Origin: Isoetes taiwanensis
Taxonomy: Eukaryota > Streptophyta > Lycopodiopsida > Isoetales > Isoetaceae
Direction: 5' to 3'
Length of the DNA stretch: 64,000 bases
Assembly (NCBI GenBank): GCA_021234155.1
Contig: JAJEKV010000002.1
Span: forward strand, 28,574,262-28,638,261
Positions within the stretch are counted from its first letter, which is position 1. The number at the start of each line of letters is the position of its first letter. A program made the translations under genes and the position numbers. A model generated the notes under the pieces. It saw only the letters and a program-made list of their open reading frames with translations, ran no database searches and had not been told where the DNA came from. Below are positions 44,968 through 56,410 of the stretch, in pieces.

Positions 44968-45368
44968 ATTTCCCTAGATTTAAGTCTAGCTGCAACTATA
45001 AGTGCTCCCAATCTCATTCCCGGCCTTATGTACCTTGGCAAATTTATGCTTTTCACCCTCTTTCTCCCCATAGAGAAAGCTTACAACTTCCACGTTACAT
45101 TATTAACGTTATTTACTTTAGGGTAATAGAGAAAGCTTACAACTTCCACGTTACATTATTAACGTTATTTACTTTAGGGTAAGTTCCCTTTTATTAATTC
45201 CGTTACTCAAGTTTCCCTAGATTTAAGTCTAATTGCAACTATAAGTGCTCCCAATCTCATTCGGCCTTATGTACCTTGGCAAATTTATGCTTTTCACCCT
45301 CTTTCTCCCCATAGAGAAATTTACAACTTCCGCGTTACATTATTAGCGTTATTTACTTTAGGGTAAGT
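44968..45368. repeat. 3'-LTR-specific duplication
   Basis: A 56-bp unit is repeated exactly (45071-45126, 45127-45182), and the larger block from TTTCCCTAGATTTAAG recurs at 45211-45368 with small differences. The 5' LTR has a single copy, so this arose after insertion or is an assembly effect. Confidence 0.8.
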
Positions 45369-46505
45369 TCCCTTTTATTAATTAGTTACTCAAGTTTCAT
45401 ATTTATATCAAGTTAAGCATGGCGGCTATGGCTTCCCATTAAGTTACGTAATTTTGTTGCGGATATAGCTTGTGTTTACTAGCGTCTAGCCAGACCCAAA
45501 ACCCCAGCTAACAGTTCTATTTTACAGGGCAACCTCTTGGCCCCTCTTATTTGAGCTTACAATATTATTTTTATGTTATCCTATTACAATCTTATGGTTA
45601 TTATTATTTTGCTCATCATTTTTCTTATTACGGGTTCTCCTTGGGCCGAAGACCCTAAGCGGTCGCGACCAGCGGCTCAAGGAAGGCATCGAGCCTTCGA
45701 TTTCCTCACGGAATCCGGCCTCGTGGCGTAGGAGCCCAAATCGGCCCTAGTGGCCTCGGTTCGGACCATTCAGTCGTTTTGGCGCCATGGCCCGTTCTAC
45801 CGCTCGGCTATGGCGGCTCTATTTGCAAATCGGGGTTTGTTTGGGCTTCTAACATTCAAATCCCTCCTCCTATACCAATTTCGGCCATGTTCCAGCCCAA
45901 TCCGGCTGCCGGGGCCCTATTGCAGTCGCGAGGTCGGGGGCTACACCGCCATGACTAGTTACAAGAACTTCTGGTCTTCTTCTTCCTTCTGTCTTCTTTT
46001 CCTTAAGGTATTAATCACGAACATCCCTTGTTTATCCTCTCGTTCAATCTGCCTCTATGGCTCTTCCTTTTCTTAACCACGGCATAACCTTGGCTTCAAC
46101 AATATCACAATACCAATTCTTCCCATTAAAATATTACCCATAAATTGCATCCTATCATTTTCATAACTAAATTCTTAACCTGAATTACTTAAGCAATCAC
46201 TTAAGCATACTATCATCCCCGGTGTAAGCTATCAACCACCCACACGGTTAAATTTTGTCTTTACAATTATCTTTGTTGACACTCCAAATCTCCTTCCACG
46301 AAGCTCCTCCTCGGAAAGTTTGCCTCGAGCAAAAAACCCCAATTCCTCTACAATTTAGTATTTATAAACTTCTGTATAAACACGGATACATACCATGTAT
46401 GTATTTTCCCACTCAATGTCAGTTTAATGACTCCTGATAATAATCATATGAAAGTGTATCAAATTACTTACACCAATCATTTGCTAACCCGCCAGGCTCG
46501 TTACA

Positions 46506-46520
46506 ATTCTCCCCTTAAAA
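46506..46520 (-). promoter_or_regulatory. Chromovirus polypurine tract
   Basis: Minus strand TTTTAAGGGGAGAAT abuts the 3' LTR. Confidence 0.8.
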
Positions 46521-46523
46521 TCT

Positions 46524-46746
46524 TTAACCCATGTCCTCATGGATGAGCTCAGGAAATTGACGAAGAATCCACTTTGAATCCTCCCACGTTGCGTCTTCGA
46601 TTGGACAACCTGACCATTGGACCAGAAATCTTGTGATTGTCCGTCTTCGAAGCTTGCGTGTCTCCGTTTGCAAGATCATTTCGGTGGGGATATAAAAATT
46701 CATCCACAACTTACTAAATCATCGTCGGCAAGCATATCGCGACGGA
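46524..46746 (-). pseudogene. Chromovirus integrase chromodomain
   Basis: Reads EMILQTETRKLRRRTITRFL, VQWSGCPIEDATWEDSKWIL and RQFPELIHEDMG. The VQW.(G)...ATWE pattern is the hallmark of retrotransposon chromodomains, which bind histone marks and guide integration into heterochromatin. It is in a different frame from the preceding integrase tail. Confidence 0.88.
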
Positions 46747-47980
46747 TCAAAGGCGATACTTCCTCAAGTTGCTCACATGGAACACATTATGCACTCTCAC
46801 ATGCGAAGGCAATTCCAACCTGTAAGCGACTTTGCCGATGCGTTCCAATATCTTAAAAGGCCCTGCATATCTTGGAGCCCACTTTCCCGCACTCTTGAAT
46901 GCCAATGAGCTCTGCTTAGGATTAATCCTTAAGAATACATACTGGCCCTTGGCGAATTCCAAAGGTTTACGCCTTTTGTTCGCATCTTTGCTTCATACGC
47001 CTATTACGAGCCGCTGCGAGATTACGACGGAGTCTTCTCAGCTGTGCATCAAATCTTGGGCCACCTCATTGGCCATCTCCACATTGCAAGTAGAATCCCT
47101 CCAATTCAGCGGACATCGGCACTCTTTGCCATACATTGCCTCGAAGGGACTCATCCTAATGGATTCTTGGTACGTATTGTTATACGCAAACTCTGCCAAA
47201 TGCAAATAAGAATCCCATGCTTTAGGCTGGCTTGGCACATACATTCTTAACATATCCTCCAAAACCTGATTTACTCGCTCTACTTGCCCGTCATGCGGGG
47301 ATGGTATGCGATTGCTAGTATTCAGCTTAGTCCCCACATTTGAACAATCCTTGCGAAGTGACTCATAAACACGGAGTCTCGATCACGAGGTAATAATATG
47401 TGGCATACCATGCAACCTAAAAATTTCTTTAACAAATAACTTGGAGATATCCATAGCTGTAGTTTGTCGTCTTTGTCGGCATAAAATGTGCTTGCTTAGT
47501 CAATCTGTCTACCACAACATAAATGGCATTATATCCTGCTCTCGTCCGAGGTAGATCTACAATAAAGTCCATGCCAATACATTCCCATTTGGACGAAGGA
47601 ACTTCCAATGGTTGCAACTCCCCTGGGACTTTAGATCGCGAAGCTTTAACCTTCTGACATGCCAAACATTTGGCCACATACTCCTTAACCATTTTCTTCT
47701 GCCCTGGCCAAAAGAAATTGCGTCTGATCTTCCTTTGAGTCTTATGCACCCCAGGATGTCCCGCTAATGGACTATCGTGCGCATCATATAAGAGCCGCAT
47801 CTGTAACTCCAAATCATCAGGAATGCACATTAGGTCCCTTATAATACAAGACTCCATTGGATACTTGAGTATTGTGGAAACTTCGGTAGACCCTAAGCGA
47901 TCTTGGCAACCACGGCCCAAAATACGGGTCTCTTGCCACCTTATCCATGAGATGGGCATCCCATTGACCACGGAGCACAC
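46747..47980 (-). pseudogene. Chromovirus integrase
   Basis: 47980-47429 holds the zinc-binding part (GHPGVHKTQRKIRRNFFWPG, CLACQKVKASR) and the first catalytic Asp region (GMDFIVDLPRTRAGYNAIYV). 47337-47038 holds PHDGQVERVNQVLEDMLR and LAEFAYNNTYQESI. 46962-46747 holds KWAPRYAGPFKILERIGKVA and VFHVSNLRKY. Three frames, with breaks near 47400 and 46990. It inserts cDNA into chromosomes. Confidence 0.9.
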
Positions 47981-48810
47981 TAATAGAGGTCAAAAAGGAT
48001 CTACGAGACAAAGCATCTGCTATTACATTCTCCTTGCCCGGCTGATACTCAATCTCAAAATCATATTCCTCCCGCAATTGCATCCATCTCCGCTGCCTAT
48101 TATTCAAATGCGGTTGCTTCACAAAAAATTTCAGATTTTGATGGTCAGTTTTTAATGAGAATTGACGACCTAATAGGTAGTGCCTCCATGCACGCAAAGC
48201 ATGTATGATTGCCAACATCTCTAAATCATGCACTGGGTAATTCTGCTCCGCTGGCGACAATTTACGAGATGTATAGGCACAAACCTTACCATTCTGCATC
48301 AATGCTCCACCAATAGCCTTCCCAGAGGCATCTGTGACCACTTGAATGGGCTGGTCCATATCAAATATCTTTAAAATAGGAGCTCGAATCAACGCCTCCT
48401 TCAATTCCTGGAAACTTTTTTCACAATTATCATTCCAAGCCAAACTAATCCCCTTCTTCAACAATGATGTGAGAGGAGCAGCAATCTTGGAGAATTTAGG
48501 AACAAATTTGCGATAATAACACGCAAGCCCCAAAAAGCTCTTACCTCCTTCCGCGATCGTAGCCTTTGGCCAATCTTTCCGGACTTCTATCTTGGCGGGA
48601 TGCGGCAAGCGCCTTCTTCGAGAAATTACATGGCCCAAATACACTAATTTCTGTTGTGCAAAAGAGCATTTAGACATCTTCCCATACAACTTCTCTTCTC
48701 TCGAATACTCAAGGAGGATACGCCTCACATCTTTGCACATGTTCATCTTTGCACATGTTCTTGCAGGGTTCTCGAATAAACTAGAATATCGTCGAAGAAC
48801 ACCAATATGA
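47817..48810 (-). pseudogene. Chromovirus RT C-terminus and RNase H
   Basis: [16 protein letters not shown], the RT active site, is at about 48750-48800. LVYLGHVIS and FLGLACYYRKF follow in the 309-codon frame, then VVTDASGKAIGGALMQ, SRKLSPAEQNYPVHDLEMLA and YQPGKENVIADALSRR (RNase H). A shift separates it from the upstream RT frame near 48750-48900. Confidence 0.9.
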
Positions 48811-48899
48811 AATTGTCCAAGAAAGGTCTAAAAACATCATTCATCAGCCGCATAAAGGTAGCAGGCGCATTGGTCAACCCAAATGGCATCACGACAAAC

Positions 48900-50537
48900 T
48901 CATAATGGCGTGGCGTGTCCAGAAAGAACTGTCTTATAAATATCAGATTCCCTAATCCGTATTTGATGGTATCCGGCCCGAAGATCTATCTTAGTAAAAT
49001 ACTTAGCTTGACCCAACTGATCAAACAACTCGTCTACCCTGGGCAATGCATACCTGTTTTTAACTGTGATTTGATTAAGCATCCTGTAATCAATACAAAG
49101 CCTCAATGTTCCATCTTTTTTCTTCACAAATAAAACAGGAGCGCCAAATGGTGACGTACTAGGCCTTATAAAGCCTTGATCTAACAATCCAGCCAATTGC
49201 TTTTTCAACTCCGCCATTTCTAAGGCATGAAACCTATAAGGTGGTCTGGATGTAGGCTCTGCGCCTGGAATGAGCTCAATCTCATGATCTACCAATCTAT
49301 GAGGAGGCAACTGCGTCAATTCCTCTGGAAATACATCTTTAAACTCATCCAACACCTGCTGCACTTCAGGAGCAATAGTCTCCTCTTGCAATTCTATCGA
49401 GCCTAGCAAGCTATCTCGTAACACTGCACATCCCATTCTGGAGCAACCTCTTCTGAGTTGCTTCTTAAGGCCCTTCCAAGTCAATGGAATAATGGCACAT
49501 GATGAAGCTAGCCCTTCCAACACATGCTCTTTCCCATCTGGACTAGAACAACGAACTAGTTGCCTAGCGCAGTCAATGCGAGCACCCCACCGTCTCAACC
49601 ATGACATTCCAAGTATGGCATCATACTTTCCAAGGCCTATGACCTCAAAATCAGCATGGGACACCATATTCCCCACCTTGAATTCAAGGCACTCGACCAT
49701 AGCATACGATGGCTTAACCTTGCCATCGGCTAGCTCTACATACCTCATGAGGCCGCGTTCAATCGCATGCAAATTTAACTTAGCAAGCAATCTTGGGGAA
49801 ATAAAGCTATGGGTACTTCCACAATCAATAAGAAAAACAACTGAGCATCCATCAATAGTACCTGGGACGCGAATAACAGCAGCTTGACCATCCACATTGC
49901 CCTGCTCCACCGCAGCATACATGTGCATAGTCTCAGTAGGCGGATCTCGGATGGTAACAGCCCGTGCTTCTCCTCTTCCCTGATCTCTTGCTGCCCCTGA
50001 CCTGCTGTCTTCCCTTCCATAACCTCTACCACGGCCACCTCGGTCCCCACGCCATGGGCCACCCCGTCCTTGACCCCGTCTAGGTGCATTGTCTTCCGAC
50101 TGCCTTGATCGCTGATTCTGCCTTCCGCCTCGCTGATTTTCAGACCCTGTGGAGGCTGAATACCCACCATATGTTCTGGTATTAGGGCAATCTCGCGCCC
50201 AATGTCCAGGCTCTCGGCACCTAAAGCATCGCCGCTCATTGATGCACACATCCCTTTCCTCTGCAGACATCCGGGATGATCTATTTTGTGGCCCTTGGCT
50301 ATTGCTGGCCTGCACATCCATAGAGCGGGCAGCAGCTCCGCCTCTACCATTATACCTCCCTCTCCTCGAGGAATTCCCCGCTTGCCATGAAGATTGAGCC
50401 TGCCGCTTCCGTTGAGCATCTAGTCTTTGCTTTTTTACGCCAAATCGCTTCCGATGCTTCCCATAATTCTTACAACCTCCTCTAGATGCGTATAAGATAC
50501 TCCGGACATCGTGCTCTTTATTTCCCACGAAGACCAC
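48900..50537 (-). CDS. Chromovirus gag C-terminus, protease and RT N-terminus
   Basis: A 545-codon open frame. Residues 104-117 form a CX2CX4HX4C knuckle ([14 protein letters not shown]), followed by a long Arg/Gly-rich linker (140-190). The protease site is [11 protein letters not shown] at 236-244, with Cys in place of the common Ser after Asp. RT starts near 415 ([55 protein letters not shown]). Confidence 0.92.
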   Translation of the reverse strand: MVFVGNKEHDVRSILYASRGGCKNYGKHRKRFGVKKQRLDAQRKRQAQSSWQAGNSSRRGRYNGRGGAAARSMDVQASNSQGPQNRSSRMSAEERDVCINERRCFRCREPGHWARDCPNTRTYGGYSASTGSENQRGGRQNQRSRQSEDNAPRRGQGRGGPWRGDRGGRGRGYGREDSRSGAARDQGRGEARAVTIRDPPTETMHMYAAVEQGNVDGQAAVIRVPGTIDGCSVVFLIDCGSTHSFISPRLLAKLNLHAIERGLMRYVELADGKVKPSYAMVECLEFKVGNMVSHADFEVIGLGKYDAILGMSWLRRWGARIDCARQLVRCSSPDGKEHVLEGLASSCAIIPLTWKGLKKQLRRGCSRMGCAVLRDSLLGSIELQEETIAPEVQQVLDEFKDVFPEELTQLPPHRLVDHEIELIPGAEPTSRPPYRFHALEMAELKKQLAGLLDQGFIRPSTSPFGAPVLFVKKKDGTLRLCIDYRMLNQITVKNRYALPRVDELFDQLGQAKYFTKIDLRAGYHQIRIRESDIYKTVLSGHATPL

Positions 50538-51144
50538 TGCACAAACCTAGAGCACAACTTAACCTTGTCCATTGTAGGACAATGAGGCTGCAATCTCTGA
50601 ACTTTTCATTATACTACGCTACAGGTGCCAACACTGCTTTGCAATCAAAGAACTCATTCATTTTCTCCACCTTATACCCTGGCGGTGTAAAATGACCTTC
50701 AAATGCACTCTTAAACTCGACCCGGTAGCTTTGTATGGGAGTCTTCCCGGATCTATCAAGCCGTCTCCACCGGGGCAGCGTGCAAATCCTCCCGGCATTA
50801 CTGTGCAAGGGGCGCCTTCTGAGACTCCTCGCCTTAATCGGATCAAAATAAAACTCCACTCCGCGGGGCCATGCATCCGCATTATCCCCGGTTGTGTTCT
50901 CCCCAGTGAACACTTCCCTCTTGGTATCCTTCAATACCTTCTCGATAGCCTTCTCTGCCTCACTCTTTTGATGGGATGCAGTTTGCTGCAAAGCCTGCTG
51001 AATCGCTTGCAAAATACTGGTAACATCAGGAGCTCCATCAGCCCCAACTCCACCTGCACCACTAGCATCACCAGCTTCCATGGTTTCCTCTACTCTCTGC
51101 ATAATACAAAATATATCATTAGCCAATCCCCTCAGGATACTCAA
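50538..51144 (-). pseudogene. Chromovirus gag N-terminus
   Basis: Likely start at the second Met (MEAGDASGAGGVGADGAP, near 51081), then SILQAIQQALQQTASHQKSE and VFTGENTTGDNADAWPRGVE. A shift near residue 110 and another at about 50600 separate it from the knuckle frame. Forms the particle shell in the family. Confidence 0.75.
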
Positions 51145-51174
51145 TCTAATTTCAAAGCATTCAAGATCAACTAT

Positions 51175-51186
51175 GCTCTGATACCA
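51175..51186 (-). promoter_or_regulatory. Chromovirus primer binding site
   Basis: Minus strand TGGTATCAGAGC two bases inside the 5' LTR end, matching initiator Met-tRNA. Confidence 0.92.
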
Positions 51187-51188
51187 AC

Positions 51189-53877
51189 TGTAACGGGCAT
51201 GCCAAGCTGGCCTCTCCGAGGCAGCTTAGGATCCTGTTGGTTCTATCTTATTGCTACTAACACTTGACGAGGGAGATTGGACTAATTAACATCTTATGCA
51301 ATTTGTACTCAATATGACAAGGTAAAGAATCCAATCTTTATATTCACATTTAAGATCTCACAAATATTGAACAATCACAATGTACATATATATACATCTC
51401 AAATCTTGACAATATCAAATACACAATCAATATATCTCTTAAGTATGAGAGCAATCTTCATTACAAGAGCTCCTATCATCAGAGGGCTCGCTCATCAAGG
51501 CGTCTATGGCGCTGATCTCTGAATCTAATGGGAGGTCATCCCCCTCATCTGCATAAAGGTGGACCTCATTGCCTTCTAGAGAGGGTTCCACAAAACCGGG
51601 GGTAGATCCCACACTAGTCTCTACCCCGGAAGGACGGCCTTCTTCTGAGCTCTGATCAATCCCTGGCGCCTGTACACTGGCCTCATCCTCTAATTCACGG
51701 AGGAAATCGAACACCTCCTCACGCCGGAACTCTGCTCCTGGAGGAAATCTCGCCTCCAGCTCTCTAATCCTATCGGGGCCTCTAACCCCGGGTCTCGGCG
51801 GCCTTACTGCTCTCGGCTCCATCCGGTACTGCTTACACCAACCTGGGGGTTAGTCCTAAAGACTAAGTGGGGGTCTGGAGCATTCTAGGAACTATGCAAT
51901 CACAATACTTATAACATAGCTTAAATAAGTTTACCACCAATAGTCCCACTGCATCCAACCAACCAGATTAGTAGCATACATATATTCCAATAACACATCA
52001 TGTTCCATGCAATCTCAGCAGCATACATATATTCCAATAACACATCATGTTCCATGCAATCCCAGCAGCATCCAGTGCCTACTCCGGTTCTAACATGCCA
52101 CCCGGGCTGATCGGGGCCCTGCGACCAATCTGGTGGGGTTTGCCTCATGTGTACACACCCATCCACGCTGCGTCCGGCCTTTGGAGGACCACTTTTAGCC
52201 ATGTAGCTGGCGACAAAGAATCAGCCGGGATAACAATGCCCGATGTCACTTGAAACACAACCGTAAGTCCATGCCATCGCACATGGACCCCCGGCCCCGG
52301 GAGATTATGCACTTATGCAATATTTTCACATGCTTTACATGTCCTTATAACCACCACGACATCATACATGATGGTAATACCAGCTAAAATAGCTCATATG
52401 CATATCCTATGCATTATCTTTACATGTGCATCACAAATACCATGCCCATACCACATTAGCATATCACATACATTCATATGGGTACAATGACATGAATATG
52501 TAAAACAACCATGACCACATAATATTCCCAATTCTACCTTTAGTTCTATATTAGCAAGCTTGGAATCATGGATTTCCCTAGATTTAAGTCTAGCTGCAAC
52601 TATAAGTGCTCCCAATCTCATTCCCGGCCTTATGTACCTTGGCAAATTTATGCTTTTCACCCTCTTTCTCCCCATAGAGAAAGCTTACAACTTCCACGTT
52701 ACATTATTAACGTTATTTACTTTAGGGTAAGTTCCCTTTTATTAATTCCGTTACTCAAGTTTCATATTTATATCAAGTTAAGCAAAACGGCTATGGCTTC
52801 CCATTAAGTTACGTAATTTTGGTGCGGATATAGCTTGTGTTTACTAGCGTCTAGCCAGACTCAAAACCCCAGCTAACAGTTCTATTTTACAGGGCAACCT
52901 CTTGGCCCCTCTTATTTGAGCTTACAATATTATTTTTATGTTATCCTATTACAATCTTATGGTTATTATTATTTTGCTCATCATTTTCTTATTACAGGTT
53001 CTCCTTCCTTCGAAGACCCTAACTGGTCACGGCCAACAGCTCCAAGGAAGGCATCGAAGCCTTCGATTTCCTCTGGAATCCGGCCTCTGTGAGGCGTAGG
53101 AGCCCAAATCGGCCCTAGTGGCCTCAGTTCCGACCATTCCAGGTCGTTTTGGCGCCATGGCGACGCCGTTCTACCGCTCCAGCTATGGCAGCTCGGCTGC
53201 AAATCAGGGTTTGTTTGGGCTTCTAACATTCAAATCCCTCCTCCTATACCAATTTCGGCCATGTTCCAGCCCAATCCGGCCTGCTTCAGGCCCTATTCTG
53301 GTCACGAGGTCAGGGCTACCTGCCACAGCTAGTTACAAGAACTACAGTCTTCTTCTTCCTTCTGTCTTCTTTTCCTTAAGGTATTAATCTGAACATCCCT
53401 TGTTTATCCTCTCGTTCAATCTGCCTCTATGGCTCTTCCTTTTCTTAACACAGCATAACCTTCAGCTTCAACAATATCACAATACCAATTCTTCCCATTA
53501 AAATATTACCCATAAATTGCATCCTATCATTTTCATAACTAAATTCTTAACCTGAATTACTTAAGCAATCACTTAAGCATACTATCATCCCCGGTGTAAG
53601 CTATCAACCACCCACCTGGTTAAGCTGTCTTTACAATTGTACTGTTGACACTCCAAATCTCCTTCACAGAAGCTCCTCCTCAGAAAGTTTGCCTCAGAGC
53701 AAAAACCCCAATTCCTCTACAATTTAGTATTTATAAACTTCCTGTATAAACACCAGATACATACCATGTATGTATTTTCCCACTCCAATGTCAGTTTAAT
53801 GATTCCTGATAATAATCATATGAAAGTGTATCAAATTACTTACACCAATCATTTGCTAACCCGCCAGGCTCGTTACA
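51189..53877 (-). repeat. Chromovirus 5' LTR
   Basis: 2689 bp, with GTTGA target copy at 53878-53882. Carries the twin LTR frame at 51822-51439. Confidence 0.95.
51439..51822 (-). CDS. Open frame inside the LTR (5' LTR copy), 127 codons
   Basis: Same start and acidic end as 44221-43838. The central 25 residues differ by compensating shifts (VQAPGIDQSSEEGRPSGVE here), located at CTG/CAG sites. As part of the 5' LTR near its inner end, it could be in the leader of the genomic transcript. Confidence 0.4.
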   Translation of the reverse strand: MEPRAVRPPRPGVRGPDRIRELEARFPPGAEFRREEVFDFLRELEDEASVQAPGIDQSSEEGRPSGVETSVGSTPGFVEPSLEGNEVHLYADEGDDLPLDSEISAIDALMSEPSDDRSSCNEDCSHT

Positions 53878-53882
53878 GTTGA

Positions 53883-55839
53883 ATGAAGTTGCCTTATATA
53901 AGGCAAGGAAAGTGAAGTAGGTTATAATGAATCTAGGACGATTTTAAGCTAGCTATTTTGTTTAGCAAAGTGTTACATTCAGTTGACCAATCAAGGGGGC
54001 TGATTGTTCGAATAGCAATCTTTTGTCTTTGCCTATTCACGTAGCTTGTTTGAACGACCGTTACATGGAATATTCGAGGAGTCCATGTTGGTTTTTGGAT
54101 CTCTCTCTGGTACGTTGCTGGATCCATGATGCGAATCGTGGACATCTCATCAGCAGTGTGGCCAAGTATTTGCTCAGCTTGTTCATTGAAGATGGATGCC
54201 CAGGCTTTTCCAGTTGAATATTTACACTATATGCCACAGACTGAGTATGTTGGAGGCCTGCATAAACGGGGCCACCATTGATTTTTCGAGGTGCATATCA
54301 ACGAAAAAAACGCCGACCTCCTATTTCGGCGTTTTCGTCTCATTATTAAAAAGTGTAATTTCTGTTGATATCGAGCTGATTTTTGGTACCGGAAACATGC
54401 CGGAAAGTACTTTTGGCACGCCGGAAATAGTAGGCCTGCGATTTTTTCGTTAAGAAATTTCTGCCCCGCGAGCCTGGGCGTACGCCACGAAACTTTCTGT
54501 CGGCAGAAATTACCTATTCCAAAAAGCATGTAAAACTAACTCATATCAAAAAGTGTAAGCCAAAGCAAATCTTCAAATATCAATGATAAATCATGCTCAT
54601 GGCACCATTGTTTTCAAAAAATCATTCCAAGGTTTCGTAATACTCAATTTACACTTCATGTCCTAGGCTTCACTATATGCCATAGGCTGCGTGAGTTAGA
54701 GGCCAGTAAAAATGGAGCCATCACTAATTTTTCCAAGTGTAACGAATAACATATAAGACACGATTAACAACTTAGAGCTCAATTGAAAAAGACTCAATCT
54801 TGATGAACTACAACCATCTTCAAAAATAAAAATAATGCTAAGGTAATTATATAAGCCTGGCCTCCTGCGAGTCATCTGCGAGTCATCTGCATGTGGCATT
54901 GCCATTGAGTCTGGTTACAGAAGCTCCGGAGGAGAGGAACGGTTCGCGCGGATAAAGAAGGAACTAATAGATTCAGATTGAATCGGCCCTACATTTAAAT
55001 AACTGAAGAAACCAAATAGATTGAAATTGAGTTGGCTTTGTATTCTTTCCTTAACTTAACGGGACCTCTCACTGTAGATTTGATAGAAACGACCAAAATT
55101 TGTTAGTGGGTTCGTCCAAAAGATGGTTGTATGGCTTCTGGAGGGATTTATGCCCCGACAAAAGGCTTTAGAGACGATAATCGACCAACATTGGGCTTTA
55201 GAACTGCTGTTACCGCTTCCATTGAATGATCCTTTATGCAAAAGCCAGAGACTATGAATCGGCATCATAGCCATGCTGCTACTGGGAATGAACATGTCCT
55301 GTACTCTTAGCGAATTAAAAATCCTTTTCGGCTTGAATCAGGATTAAAAACTCAGGATTCAGTCTATTGTGTTAATGGGCAGACTTGCTATACTTCATGC
55401 TACAGGTATTTTAGCTATAATAAAGTCTGCCAAATCCTCCAGCACACGGAATCACTTTTGGAGATCAATATCGAGGGTTTAATATCAATAACAGAGCACA
55501 GAATGGAAATTGCGGATGTGGCAACAAAATTGACGTAAACCGGAGACATTTGTGAACAATACAAATGAGCAAACTGATATTAGCTGCACCACCACAGCCC
55601 ATACTTTAGATTTGTTAACATGCAAAAGAATCTTAATCCATAGAACAAAAATTTGCCATTAATTCGCCCATTTCATATCGGCAAAATTTTGGGGACTACT
55701 TTGCAGCATTTTTCTGCCAGATAATCCATTTTATTCTACTCAGATTCACAATTGGATGCGTTTCGTCAAAATTGTAATTATGATCAGCATTAAAACACCG
55801 GTTAGCTGTCCAATCTCGGTTAAAAAAACGCAGCCAAAC
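53883..55839. other. No gene; repeats and hairpins
   Basis: A 71-bp sequence at 54225-54295 recurs diverged at 54671-54741. ACGAAAA..CGCCGA pairs with TCGGCGTTTTCGT at 54301-54338, and AATTTCTGCC (54456-54465) pairs with 54502-54511. No protein frame is convincing. Confidence 0.5.
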
Positions 55840-55960
55840 ACTGTTGAGAAATGAACCTTCTATGATTGGGTGGACAGGCTGGGGATCGAACCCAGGACCT
55901 CTTGCTTGCAAACCTTGATGGACTTTCGGTACTTTTCCACTGAGTATTCTTCATGTGTGC
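55840..55960 (-). repeat. tRNA-like sequence, copy 1
   Basis: The minus strand carries ACTCAGTGG (A-box-like), TTTGCAAG and GGGTTCGATCCC (B-box), ending CCTGTCCACC. The T-arm is perfect, but D-arm and acceptor are incomplete, so it is a tRNA relic or SINE head. It is the inverted counterpart of 63180-63330. Confidence 0.6.
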
Positions 55961-56181
55961 CCATTACACATACTCCAATATTCCAACATTCCCCCTTAAT
56001 GGGCACACCAATCAATTCCAGCCTTCACCACAATCCACATGCTCCCCTCCTCGGGCAACTCCACCACTGCGGGAGTTGGGCTTTCCACTGGCCAAGCTTT
56101 ACTCATTCTCACCCCTACACCACTGGGGACTATCCCGGTGCGGTTAAGCACCCTTTACTTGGGACCATGGCTCTGATACCA
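55955..56181 (-). mobile_element. Mini LTR-element internal region (TRIM-like)
   Basis: On the minus strand an initiator-tRNA PBS (TGGTATCAGAGC, 56170-56181) follows the LTR at 56182-56410. About 170 bp later a purine tract (TTAAGGGGGAA, 55989-55999) precedes a second TGTTGGAATATTG start. This resembles a tiny non-coding LTR element whose second LTR is cut off by the tRNA-like sequence. GTGTGCCCATTA (55956-55967) and its complement (55997-56008) flank the purine tract. Confidence 0.45.
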
Positions 56182-56410
56182 TGTAAAGAATAGGTAGAGG
56201 AGAGTAATAAACAAGATGCTTCACCAAACCAAGACATTTTCTCCTTTATTCACATCCAATATATATACAATGAATAAATCTTAATGCACATGCATACTAT
56301 ACAAGTGTTGTGCATGCAATCACATGCGTGCATGCGCATGTGCATGTACATGCATGCAATCTAATGCATGTTGATAACATTGTACAAGTACAATACTCAA
56401 TATTCTAACA
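56182..56410 (-). repeat. LTR (229 bp) shared by copia-2 and the mini element
   Basis: Plus strand TGTAAAGAAT..TTCTAACA. On the lower side it abuts a PBS; on the upper side it abuts the purine tract of copia-2 (minus ATGAGGGGGAG). It therefore has the context of both a 5' and a 3' LTR. Confidence 0.7.

Larger units (their letters stand above)
43588..46505 (-). repeat. Chromovirus 3' LTR
   Basis: 2918 bp, 229 bp longer than its partner because of an internal duplication near 45.0-45.4 kb. Contains an open frame at 44221-43838. Confidence 0.95.
43588..53877 (-). mobile_element. Ty3/gypsy chromovirus retrotransposon, complete
   Basis: LTRs 43588-46505 (2918 bp) and 51189-53877 (2689 bp), both TGTAACGGGC..CTCGTTACA on the plus strand, flanked by GTTGA at 43583-43587 and 53878-53882. 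The element reads on the minus strand: PBS, gag with zinc knuckle, PR, RT, RNase H, integrase, chromodomain, PPT. The order and C-terminal chromodomain place it in the chromoviruses; long LTRs recall the Tekay/Del type. Several frame breaks, but all domains are present, so insertion is recent or breaks are partly sequence errors. Confidence 0.96.

Noticed and set aside
49775-50419. 214-codon minus frame overlapping the chromovirus gag-pol
   Set aside because: Alternative frame of the real 545-codon ORF; no domain.
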